This document shows positions 49,176 to 56,959 of a stretch of DNA of 64,000 nucleotides, piece by piece. The stretch lies in NCBI RefSeq assembly GCF_014646255.1, contig NZ_BMNC01000008.1, forward strand, positions 124,001-188,000, in the 5' to 3' direction. Numbering within the stretch: the stretch's first letter is position 1; each line of letters opens with the position of its first letter. The DNA is from Lentzea pudingi. GTDB taxonomy: Bacteria > Actinomycetota > Actinomycetes > Mycobacteriales > Pseudonocardiaceae. Made by a program: the position numbers and the translations under genes. The notes under the pieces are model-generated. The model did not search any database and had not been told where the DNA came from. It saw nothing but the letters and a program-made list of their open reading frames with translations.

Positions 49176-49562
49176 ATGAAGCTGGGCGATGTCACGCGGA
49201 CCGCTCTGGCCTGCGTCCGGATCTTCAACGGCGCGCTGGGCCTGGTCGCCGCCGACAGGATGGCCAAGAGCCTGGGCGACGAACTGGGTGACGACCGCAG
49301 GTTCGTCTACCCGGCCCGCATGTTCGGCATCCGCACGCTCGTCCTGGGCGTCGACCTGCTGACGGTGAAGAGCGGCGACGCGAACGCCCGGCGCGTCCTG
49401 CGGCAGGCCGTGCTCATCCACGCCACCGACACCGCCGCCGCCGTCTACGCGGGCAAGCGCGGCGAACTGCCCGCCAGGGCGGCGAAGCTGACCACGATCA
49501 TCTCCGCCGTCAACACCGGGCTGGCCGTCGTGTCGCTGCTCGCCGCCGAGAAGGACAGCTGA
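49176..49562 (+). CDS. Small membrane protein of unknown function
   Basis: 128 residues; ATG at 49176 behind GAGGTGG. Three hydrophobic segments (CVRIFNGALGLVAADRM, IRTLVLGVDLLTV, IISAVNTGLAVVSLLAA) and a central cytoplasmic-looking part with many Arg. It resembles uncharacterised actinobacterial membrane proteins such as the DUF4267 type, but I am not certain. A possible -10 TAGACT lies at 49137-49142. It ends 13 bp before the AfsR-like regulator gene and may be co-transcribed with it. Confidence 0.65.
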   Translation: MKLGDVTRTALACVRIFNGALGLVAADRMAKSLGDELGDDRRFVYPARMFGIRTLVLGVDLLTVKSGDANARRVLRQAVLIHATDTAAAVYAGKRGELPARAAKLTTIISAVNTGLAVVSLLAAEKDS

Positions 49563-49575
49563 GCGGAGAACGGTC

Positions 49576-52260
49576 GTGGCGGTCGAGATCGCGCTGCTCG
49601 GCGAGGTGAGCGCCCGTGTCGGCGGGCGCCCCGTCGACCTGGGTCCCGCGCGGCAGCGGTGCGTGCTGGCGGCGCTGGCGATCGACGTCGGCAAGGTCGT
49701 CACCGTGACGCAGCTGACCGACCGCGTCTGGGGCGCCGACGCACCCCGGCACTCGCGTGCGACCCTGCAGAGCTACCTCTCCCGGTTGCGCCAGGCCTTC
49801 GGCGCGGCGGTCACGTTCGCCAGCCGCCCCAACGGGTACGCGCTGCTCGTCGATCAGTCCTCTGTGGACGTCGTGCGGTTCCGGGAACTCCGCGACGAGG
49901 CCCGCGGCCTCACCGGCGACGAGGCCGTCGCCCGCGTTCTCACCGAGGCCTCGGCGCTGTGGCGGGGTGAGCCGCTGACCGGTGTCGGCGGTGACTGGGC
50001 CGGTCTCACCCGCGACCGGCTCACCGCCGAACGCCTCGACGCCGAGCTCGATCTCCTCGACGCCCGGCTGCGGCTCGGCCAGGGTCCTGAGCTGCTCGCC
50101 GTGATCTCCGCGCGTGCCGCGCACAGGCCGTTGGACGAACGCGTTGCCGCACAACACATGCAGGCTCTCGCGCAGGCCGGGCGGATCCCCGAGGCGCTCG
50201 AGGGGTTCCGTGCCTTCCGGACCCGCCTGGTCGGCGAGCTCGGCACCGAACCGGGTCGTGAGCTCCGCGACCTGCACGAACAGCTGCTGGGCACGTCCGC
50301 ACCGGCGCAGGTCGTGCCGAGGCAGCTGCCGTCCGCGCCCGCGCAGTTCGTCGGCCGCGACCAGGACCTGACCGAGCTGGACGACGCGATGCGCGCGGTC
50401 GGGGTGGCGACCATCGCGGGCGCGGGCGGCATGGGCAAGACGTGGCTCGCGCTGCAGTGGGCGCACCGCAACCTGCACCGGTTCCCCGACGGCCAGCTGT
50501 TCGTCGACCTGCGCGGGTTCAGCCCCGACGAGCGCCCGATGGAACCGGACGTCGCCATCCGCGGCTTCCTGCACGCGCTCGGCGTCGACGCCGCCGCCGT
50601 CCCCACCGATCCCGGGGCCAGGGCGGCGATGTTCCGCGGCCTCACCGCGCGCCGCCGGATGCTCGTGGTCGCCGACAACGCCGCCGACGCCTCCCAGATC
50701 ACCCCGCTCCTGCCCGGCGGCGACACCTGCCGCGTGCTCGTGACCAGCCGCAACAGGTTGCAGGGCCTGGTCACCGCGCACGCCGTCGGCCTGGACGTGC
50801 TCGCCGATGACGACGCGGGCACGCTGCTGACCGCACGCATCGGGACGACCAGGCTGAGCCTCGAACCCCTCGCCGCGGCCAGGCTGATCGACCTGTGCGG
50901 CGGCCTCCCGCTCGCCCTGAGCATCGTGGGCGCGCGCGTCCTGACCGAGCCCGACCTGTCACTCGCCGCCATCGCCCGGCAGCTCGAGGAACTCGGGCTC
51001 GGCGCGCTCGACGCGGACCCGAGCGTGAGCGTCCCGGTCGTGCTCTCGTGGTCGTACCGCGCGCTGACCGACCGGCAACGGGAGCTGTTCGCACTGCTGG
51101 GGATCGCGCCCGGCGAGGACATCGACCTGAACGCGGCGGCGAGCCTCGCGAACCTGTCCGTTGAGAACGCACGAGAGACGTTGCTGGCGTTGGAACAGGC
51201 GTCGCTGATCTCCCTGGGCAGCGGGTTCCGGGCGAGGATGCACGACCTGGTCCGGGCCTACGCGGCCGGACGGGCGGACCACGCGCGCCGCGAGGAGGCG
51301 TTGCGGCGTCTGGTCGACCACCACGTTCACACCGCGCACGCCAACGACCGCCTGATCGACCCGCACCGCCCGTTGATCACTCTCACCGCGGCGGCGGAAG
51401 GCACCCACGTCACACCCGCCACCGACAAGGCGGGCGCACGGGCGTGGTTCGACGCGGAACGCGGCACGCGCCCGGCCGTGCAGCAGGTGGCGGCCGGGCT
51501 CGGCTGGAACGACGAGGTCGTGCTGCTGGCCAGGGTGGCGCACGCCTACCACCAGCAGCGCGGCCACCTCGACGACGAGCTGGCCCTGTGGCAGACCGCC
51601 CTCGACGCGGCGACGAACCCGGCGGACCTGACCCTCGCGCACCGGATCATGGGCAGCAGCCTCGGCCAGGTCCAGCGCTACGACGAGGCCCAGCACCACC
51701 TGGACGCGGCCCTCGAGCTCGCGGAACAGGTCGGCGAGGCACTGCCGCTGGCCGCCGCGCACGGCACGGCCGCGTGGCTGTGGGCGAACAGGTCCGACTA
51801 CGAACGAGCGTTCGAGCACGCCAAGGCCGCGCTGCCGCACTACGAGAAGAGCGGCAACAAGATGCTGATCGCCATGGCGCACAGCAACATCGGGCACTGC
51901 GCGGCGGAGGTCGGCGACACCGGACAGGGCCGCCGGTCCGCGGTCACCGCCCTCGAACTGCTGCACGACCTCGGCGACCGGCACGGCGAGGCGTCCGCCC
52001 TCGACACCCTCGCCCACGTCGAGCACCAGAGCGGCAACCACGAGAAAGCGATCCTCCACTACGAACATGCCGTCGAGCTGTACCGGGCCGAGGACGACGA
52101 CTACGCCACCGCGAACACGTTGATGCGGCTCGGGCACACGCACGTCGCGGCCGGGCAGGCGCGGCAGGCTGCGGAGATCTGGCGACAGGCCCTCGCTCTG
52201 CTCGAGCAACAGGGCCGCGACGAAGAGGCGGACGAACTCCGCGGACGACTCGCCGACTAG
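49576..52260 (+). CDS. AfsR/SARP-type transcriptional regulator (BTAD, NB-ARC, TPR)
   Basis: 894 residues from GTG at 49576 (GGAGAA upstream). Domain order: OmpR-type winged helix (about 1-90, MAVEIALLGEVSARVGGRPVDLG, QSYLSRLRQAFG), bacterial transcriptional activator domain (about 95-235, LWRGEPLTGVG, VAAQHMQALAQAGRIPEALE), NB-ARC ATPase (about 255-500; Walker A IAGAGGMGKTWLAL, VVADNAADASQI, GGLPLALSIVGARV), and TPR repeats (about 640-890). Such large SARPs switch on secondary-metabolite or development genes after a signal changes the ATPase state. No biosynthetic cluster is visible beside it; the targets are unknown. Confidence 0.92.
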   Translation: MAVEIALLGEVSARVGGRPVDLGPARQRCVLAALAIDVGKVVTVTQLTDRVWGADAPRHSRATLQSYLSRLRQAFGAAVTFASRPNGYALLVDQSSVDVVRFRELRDEARGLTGDEAVARVLTEASALWRGEPLTGVGGDWAGLTRDRLTAERLDAELDLLDARLRLGQGPELLAVISARAAHRPLDERVAAQHMQALAQAGRIPEALEGFRAFRTRLVGELGTEPGRELRDLHEQLLGTSAPAQVVPRQLPSAPAQFVGRDQDLTELDDAMRAVGVATIAGAGGMGKTWLALQWAHRNLHRFPDGQLFVDLRGFSPDERPMEPDVAIRGFLHALGVDAAAVPTDPGARAAMFRGLTARRRMLVVADNAADASQITPLLPGGDTCRVLVTSRNRLQGLVTAHAVGLDVLADDDAGTLLTARIGTTRLSLEPLAAARLIDLCGGLPLALSIVGARVLTEPDLSLAAIARQLEELGLGALDADPSVSVPVVLSWSYRALTDRQRELFALLGIAPGEDIDLNAAASLANLSVENARETLLALEQASLISLGSGFRARMHDLVRAYAAGRADHARREEALRRLVDHHVHTAHANDRLIDPHRPLITLTAAAEGTHVTPATDKAGARAWFDAERGTRPAVQQVAAGLGWNDEVVLLARVAHAYHQQRGHLDDELALWQTALDAATNPADLTLAHRIMGSSLGQVQRYDEAQHHLDAALELAEQVGEALPLAAAHGTAAWLWANRSDYERAFEHAKAALPHYEKSGNKMLIAMAHSNIGHCAAEVGDTGQGRRSAVTALELLHDLGDRHGEASALDTLAHVEHQSGNHEKAILHYEHAVELYRAEDDDYATANTLMRLGHTHVAAGQARQAAEIWRQALALLEQQGRDEEADELRGRLAD

Positions 52261-52299
52261 GGAGTCTCACGGGCGCGAGCGACACCCTGGTCCCGGCAA

Positions 52300-52325
52300 C
52301 GTAGTTCCTGCACACAGGAACTACG
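52300..52325. promoter_or_regulatory. Perfect 11-bp inverted repeat before the SRPBCC gene
   Basis: CGTAGTTCCTG, loop CACA, CAGGAACTACG. The repeat ends directly before AGGAG, the ribosome-binding site of the gene at 52339. It may be an operator, an mRNA hairpin affecting initiation, or the terminator of the upstream gene. Confidence 0.6.
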
Positions 52326-52338
52326 AGGAGCCGAGAAC

Positions 52339-52782
52339 ATGCCCAGCGTCACCCTGACGCAGCAGACCACCGCGACGCCCGAGGAGTTCGTCGCCGGGCT
52401 CACCGACTTCGGTCCCGGCCGCGCGGACCTCTTCCCCAACAGCGCCGAGGCCGACCTGCGGGTGCACGACCGGGGCGACACGTTCGCCGACGTCACCGAG
52501 GGGTCCGGCGGCATCTGGGAGCGCCTGCACTACGACTGGTCCGACCTCGGCAGGGTCGTGCTGAGGACCGTGGACTCCAACGTGTGGGGCGGGCGGTCCG
52601 GCCACACCTACACGTTCACGAAGCAGGCCGACGGAACGACGCTCGTGCACGCCGAGGTGGTGCGCGAGGGCAAGAACTTCAAGGGCAAGCTGCTCGGGCT
52701 CTCGCTGGGGCTGCTGGGCAAGAAGGTGCTCGGCGGGGCGCTGGAGAAGACCGTCCGGGCCATCGAGTCCAGGTCCAGGTAA
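52339..52782 (+). CDS. SRPBCC-fold protein
   Basis: 147 residues; ATG at 52339 with AGGAG upstream. The pattern of the START/SRPBCC helix-grip fold is seen: MPSVTLTQQTTATPEEFVAG, DVTEGSGGIWERLHYDW, SGHTYTFTKQADGTTLVHAEVVREGK, and a long C-terminal helix with LLGLSLGLLGKKVLGGALEK. Proteins of this type bind hydrophobic ligands or act as polyketide cyclases; the ligand here is unknown. It is a single gene with an inverted repeat upstream and lies 46 bp before the siderophore permease gene. Confidence 0.75.
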   Translation: MPSVTLTQQTTATPEEFVAGLTDFGPGRADLFPNSAEADLRVHDRGDTFADVTEGSGGIWERLHYDWSDLGRVVLRTVDSNVWGGRSGHTYTFTKQADGTTLVHAEVVREGKNFKGKLLGLSLGLLGKKVLGGALEKTVRAIESRSR

Positions 52783-52828
52783 GGGTGCCCTGACCGGACG
52801 CGACGGCCGGGAGCTAACGTGGCCCCAC

Positions 52829-53884
52829 GTGAGCATGGTCGTGGAACAACGCGCCGCACCACCCGGGCCGGACCCGCGTCGGCGGCGTCTGCTCGGGCTG
52901 GCGGGTCTGCTGGTGCTGCTGGTCGTGGCGTCGGTGTTGTCGCTGGTGATCGGCACGCGGTCGCTCACCCCGGCCGAGGTGTGGCAGGGGTTGTCCGGTG
53001 ATCCCGGTGGCGACCAGCGGCTCGTCGAGATCACGTTGATCGTGCAGACGTTGCGGGTGCCGCGGACGGTGCTCGCGGTCGTGGCGGGCATCGGGCTCGG
53101 CGTCGCGGGCGCGTTGATCCAGGGGCACACCCGCAACCCCATCGCGGACAGCGGGCTGCTCGGGGTCAACTCCGGGGCGTCGTTCGCGGTGGTGCTCTCC
53201 GTCTCCCTGTTCGGCCTGCGGAACCCGGTCCAGTACATGTGGTTCGCGTTCCTCGGGGCCGCGGTGGCGGGTGCGGTGGTGTTCGGGCTGTCGAGCCTCG
53301 GGCGCGGCGCGGGCAACCCGCTCACGCTCGCGCTGGCGGGGCAGGGTGTCACGCTGTTCCTGGCCGCGATGACGACCGCGGTCGCGCTGGGCGACGAGCA
53401 GACGCTCGACGTGCTGCGGTTCTGGAACGCGGGTTCGGTGCAGGGCGTCGGGTTCGACGTGATCGGGGTCGCGGCGGTCTTCGTCGGCGTGGGCCTGTTC
53501 CTCGCGGTGCTCAACCTGCCCGTGATCAACCTGCTCGACCTCGGGGACGACGTCGCGCGCGGCCTCGGTGTGAACATCGCGGCCGGCCGGACCGTCGGTG
53601 TCCTGGCCATCACACTGCTCGCGGGCGCGGCCACGGCGGCGTGCGGGCCCATCGCGTTCCTCGGCCTGATGGTCGCGCACATCGCGCGGTGGTTCACGGG
53701 GCCGGACTACCGCTGGCTGGTGCCGTGCGCGGGGCTGCTCGGGGCGGCCGTGCTGCTGCTCGGCGACGTCGCGGGCCGGCTCGTCGTGCGTCCGGCCGAA
53801 CTGCAGGCAGGCCTCGTCATCGCCCTCCTCGGCGCCCCGTTCTTCGCGGCGCTGGTCTGGCTCGGGAAGTTCAGGCAGGCATGA
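52829..53884 (+). CDS. FecCD-family iron-siderophore ABC permease 1
   Basis: 351 residues from GTG at 52829 (an ATG at 52835 is in frame). About ten membrane helices with FecCD motifs: LRVPRTVLAVVAGIGLGVAGALIQGHTRNPIADSG split over the first helices, then LGDDVARGLGVNIAAGRTVG and ACGPIAFLGLMVAHIARW. TAACGT at 52815-52820 is a possible -10 lying 8 bp before the GTG, so the mRNA may be leaderless. The stop overlaps the next ATG (ATGA, 53881-53884). It forms one half of the inner-membrane channel for ferric siderophores. Confidence 0.93.
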   Translation: MSMVVEQRAAPPGPDPRRRRLLGLAGLLVLLVVASVLSLVIGTRSLTPAEVWQGLSGDPGGDQRLVEITLIVQTLRVPRTVLAVVAGIGLGVAGALIQGHTRNPIADSGLLGVNSGASFAVVLSVSLFGLRNPVQYMWFAFLGAAVAGAVVFGLSSLGRGAGNPLTLALAGQGVTLFLAAMTTAVALGDEQTLDVLRFWNAGSVQGVGFDVIGVAAVFVGVGLFLAVLNLPVINLLDLGDDVARGLGVNIAAGRTVGVLAITLLAGAATAACGPIAFLGLMVAHIARWFTGPDYRWLVPCAGLLGAAVLLLGDVAGRLVVRPAELQAGLVIALLGAPFFAALVWLGKFRQA

Positions 53885-54936
53885 CCACGGCACCGGACAT
53901 GCACCGCGGCGTCCGCGTCGGTGGCTGGTCGTGGGTCTGGCGGCCGTGGAACGTGCTCGTCACAGCCGCGCTGGCGGCGCTGACGTTCCTCGTGTTCTGC
54001 GTGTCCATCTCGATCGGCGACTTCACCGTCGAGCTGTCCGCGGTGGTCAGGACGCTGGTCGGGCAGGGCGAGCGCGTCGACGAGTTCGTGATCATGGACC
54101 TGCGGATGCCACGCGCCCTGGTCGGGGTCATCGCCGGCGTCGCGCTCGGGATCTCCGGCGCGCTCACCCAGTCGATCGCGCGCAACCCCCTCGCCAGCCC
54201 CGACGTCCTCGGCATCACCGGTGGTGCCAGCGCCACGGCCGTCTTCGTCGTGACGGCCGGCGGTGGCGCGGCGATCGGCGGCGCCGCCGGTCTGTCGACG
54301 GCCGCGCTCACCGGCGGGCTGCTGACCGGGTTGCTCGTCTACTTCCTGGCGTGGAAGAAGGGCATCGACGGCTTCCGGCTGATCCTCATCGGGGTCTCGG
54401 TCAGCGCGCTGACGCAGGCGATCACGACGTGGCTGCTGGTGCTGGCGGACATCCGCGACGTGGCCCGCGCGCAGCGGTGGCTCGTCGGTTCGCTCGACTC
54501 GCGGTCGTGGCCCGAGGTGTGGGCGGCGCTGTGGGTCATGGCCGTGTTGATCGTCGTCGTGCTGGTGGTGTCGTTCCAGATGCAGCCCCTGCACTTCGGT
54601 GACGACGTCGCCGCGGGCCTCGGCGTTCGTTACTCGGCCGTGCGCGCGGTGCTCCTGCTGAGCGCCGTGCTGCTCGCCGGTGTCGGGGTGAGCGCGGCGG
54701 GGCCCGTGCCGTTCGTGGCCCTGGTCGCGCCGCAGATCACCATGCGGCTGACGCGCTCCCCCGTGCCGCCGGTGGTCGCGTCCGGGGTGTTCGGCGCGTT
54801 GCTGCTGATCGGGTCGGACCTGATCGCGCGGACCGTGCTGCCCAACGACCTGCCGGTCGGCGTCGTCACGGCGATCATCGGCGGACCGTTCCTCGTCTAC
54901 CTGCTCGTGCAGGCGAACGTGCGACGCGCTGCCTGA
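53881..54936 (+). CDS. FecCD-family iron-siderophore ABC permease 2
   Basis: 351 residues; ATG at 53881 coupled to the previous stop. FecCD hallmarks LRMPRALVGVIAGVALGISG, ARNPLASPDVLGITGGASA, HFGDDVAAGLGVRYSAVR and SAAGPVPFVALVAPQITMRL. It pairs with permease 1; the ATPase gene follows after 29 bp that hold an iron-box-like sequence. Confidence 0.93.
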   Translation: MTTAPDMHRGVRVGGWSWVWRPWNVLVTAALAALTFLVFCVSISIGDFTVELSAVVRTLVGQGERVDEFVIMDLRMPRALVGVIAGVALGISGALTQSIARNPLASPDVLGITGGASATAVFVVTAGGGAAIGGAAGLSTAALTGGLLTGLLVYFLAWKKGIDGFRLILIGVSVSALTQAITTWLLVLADIRDVARAQRWLVGSLDSRSWPEVWAALWVMAVLIVVVLVVSFQMQPLHFGDDVAAGLGVRYSAVRAVLLLSAVLLAGVGVSAAGPVPFVALVAPQITMRLTRSPVPPVVASGVFGALLLIGSDLIARTVLPNDLPVGVVTAIIGGPFLVYLLVQANVRRAA

Positions 54937-54948
54937 GGACAGCCTTCG

Positions 54949-54967
54949 TTAAGTAAGGTTGCCCTAT
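54949..54967. promoter_or_regulatory. DtxR/IdeR-like iron box over the ATPase start
   Basis: TTAAGTAAGGTTGCCCTAT matches 13 of 19 positions of the actinobacterial iron box TTAGGTTAGGCTAACCTAA by my count and overlaps the ATG at 54966. It implies iron-dependent repression from an internal promoter. Confidence 0.65.
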
Positions 54968-55799
54968 GACCGCGCTGCGCAACGATGCCACCCGACTGGG
55001 GACCGACGGTGTCACGGTCGGGTACGCCGACCGGGTCGTGCTCGACAACCTGGACGTCGCCATCCCGACCGGGGTGATCACCACGGTCATCGGCCCCAAC
55101 GGCTGCGGCAAGTCGACGTTGCTGCGCACGCTGTCCCGGCTGCTCAAACCGCGCCAGGGCACGGTGCTGCTCGACGGCGGCGACATCGCGCGGCTGCGGA
55201 CCAAGGACGTCGCGAAGAAGCTGGGCCTGCTGCCGCAGACCCCGATCGCGCCGGAGGGCCTGACGGTCGCCGACCTGGTGGCCCGCGGCCGGCACCCGCA
55301 CCAGAGCTGGCTGCGCCAGTGGTCGAGCGACGACGCGGAGGTGGTCGCCAAGGCGTTGCACATGACCGGTGTCGCCGACCTGGCCCACCGCCCGGTCGAC
55401 TCGCTCTCCGGCGGCCAGCGGCAGCGGGTGTGGATCTCCATGACCCTCGCCCAGGGCACGGACCTGTTGCTGCTGGACGAACCCACGACCTACCTCGACC
55501 TCGCGCACGCGATCGACGTGATCGACCTCGTCGACGACCTGCACGAGGGCGGCTGCACGATCGTCATGGTGCTGCACGACCTGAACCTCGCCGTGCGCTA
55601 CAGCGACAACCTCATCGTGATGAAGGCGGGCTCGATCGTGGCGCAGGGGCATCCGAGCGACGTGATCACGAGCGATCTGCTGCGCGACACCTTCGGGCTG
55701 CAGGCGAAGGTCATCGACGACCCGGTGAGCGAGCGTCCGCTGATCGTCCCGATCGGACGGACCCACGTGGTGTCCAAGAGTGACCGACACCGTAGTTAG
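54966..55799 (+). CDS. Iron-siderophore ABC transporter ATPase (FepC type)
   Basis: 277 residues. Walker A GPNGCGKST, Q-loop LGLLPQTP, signature LSGGQRQRVWISMTLAQGTD, Walker B LLLLDEPTTYLDLAH and the H-loop in VLHDLNLAVRY are all intact. It drives uptake through the two FecCD permeases encoded upstream. A possible iron box overlaps its start, and another (55791-55809) covers its last codons. The C-terminus has a short extension (IVPIGRTHVVSKSDRHRS). Confidence 0.94.
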   Translation: MTALRNDATRLGTDGVTVGYADRVVLDNLDVAIPTGVITTVIGPNGCGKSTLLRTLSRLLKPRQGTVLLDGGDIARLRTKDVAKKLGLLPQTPIAPEGLTVADLVARGRHPHQSWLRQWSSDDAEVVAKALHMTGVADLAHRPVDSLSGGQRQRVWISMTLAQGTDLLLLDEPTTYLDLAHAIDVIDLVDDLHEGGCTIVMVLHDLNLAVRYSDNLIVMKAGSIVAQGHPSDVITSDLLRDTFGLQAKVIDDPVSERPLIVPIGRTHVVSKSDRHRS

Positions 55800-55809
55800 G
55801 CTGCCCTAA
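55791..55809. promoter_or_regulatory. DtxR/IdeR-like iron box 1 before the binding-protein gene
   Basis: CGTAGTTAGGCTGCCCTAA, 13 of 19 consensus positions, with the core TTAGGCT intact; overlaps the ATPase stop codon. Confidence 0.65.
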
Positions 55810-55817
55810 CCGGGTGA

Positions 55818-55836
55818 TAAGGTTCGGCTGTCCTAA
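55818..55836. promoter_or_regulatory. DtxR/IdeR-like iron box 2 before the binding-protein gene
   Basis: TAAGGTTCGGCTGTCCTAA, 15 of 19 consensus positions, the best iron box in the window, 33 bp upstream of the binding-protein ATG. Two boxes with 27 bp between centres could bind two or more repressor dimers. Confidence 0.75.
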
Positions 55837-55869
55837 TGACCCTCGCGGGCAGTGTAGAAGAGGTGCCGA

Positions 55870-56916
55870 ATGGGCCGGAGCACGACCATGACTTGGAAGC
55901 GGCTGACCGCAATGGCGGCAGCCGCGCTGGTCGGTGCCGGCGTCCTCGCGGGGTGCGGTTCCTCCACGCCCGCCACGACCACCGACGCGGGCAACGCCGC
56001 CGGGGGCACGTTCCCGACGACGGTCGAGCACTTCTTCGGCACGACGGAGATCAAGGAAGCGCCCAAGCGCGTCGTCTCCCTCGGCTACACCGACGACCAG
56101 ACGCTGCTCGCACTGGGCGTCGTCCCGGTCGGCATGGTCGACCAGTACCCGAGCCCCGAGGGCACCAAGCCCGACATCAACACCCAGTGGCCGTGGGTGA
56201 AGGACAAGTGGGGTTCGACCACGCCCGAGGTCGTCATGAAGAACGGTGACACCGAGCCGAACTACGAGAAGATCGCGCAGCTGCGCCCCGACCTGATCGT
56301 CGCGGTCTACTCCGAGGCCGACCAGGCCTGGTACGACAAGCTGACCAGGATCGCGCCGGTGGTCGGCCGCACCAAGGCGGAGAAGGAGCCCTTCTCCGCC
56401 AAGTGGCAGGACAACGCGCTGCAGGTCGCGAAGGCGGTCGGCAAGGGCGACGAGGGCGCCAAGGCCATCAAGGCGATCGACGACAAGATCTCCGACGCCA
56501 GGAAGGCGAACCCGGCCTGGGCGAACGAGACCGCGGTCGTCGCGTCCTGGTACAAGGACGCCATCGGGCCGTTCGCCACGACCGACGTGCGCTCCCAGGT
56601 CCTCACCGGCCTCGGCTTCAAGCCCAACACGAAGGTCGACGAGCTCGCGGCCGGCAAGTTCTTCGTGGCGCTGTCGCCCGAGCGCATCGACGTGATGGAC
56701 GTCGACCGCGTCTTCATCATCAACGACGAGGCGGATCTGAAGGCGCTCAAGGGTTTCGAGCTCTTCACCAACCTGCCCGCGGCCAAGGCCGGCAAGGTCC
56801 AGCACATCCTCGACAGCGAGGGCCCGGCCGTCGGCGCGGCGATCTCGCAGGCGACGCTCGCGTCCATGCCGTACGCGGTCGACGAGCTCGTCAAGGCCGC
56901 CAAGTCCGTCGGCTGA
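55870..56916 (+). CDS. Ferric-siderophore-binding lipoprotein
   Basis: 348 residues from ATG at 55870 (AGAGG upstream; ATG at 55888 is an alternative). Lipoprotein signal LTAMAAAALVGAGVLAGC, then the FecB/FhuD-type fold: EIKEAPKRVVSLGYTDDQTLLALGV, IAQLRPDLIVAVYSEADQ, a long backbone helix (DEGAKAIKAIDDKISDARK), and GPAVGAAISQATLASMPYAVD. It captures the iron complex and hands it to the FecCD/FepC importer. It has its own iron-box-controlled promoter region. Confidence 0.93.
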   Translation: MGRSTTMTWKRLTAMAAAALVGAGVLAGCGSSTPATTTDAGNAAGGTFPTTVEHFFGTTEIKEAPKRVVSLGYTDDQTLLALGVVPVGMVDQYPSPEGTKPDINTQWPWVKDKWGSTTPEVVMKNGDTEPNYEKIAQLRPDLIVAVYSEADQAWYDKLTRIAPVVGRTKAEKEPFSAKWQDNALQVAKAVGKGDEGAKAIKAIDDKISDARKANPAWANETAVVASWYKDAIGPFATTDVRSQVLTGLGFKPNTKVDELAAGKFFVALSPERIDVMDVDRVFIINDEADLKALKGFELFTNLPAAKAGKVQHILDSEGPAVGAAISQATLASMPYAVDELVKAAKSVG

Positions 56917-56959
56917 CCTTCTCCGCACAGCACCGAGATCCAGCGAGAGGCCTCCCCTC

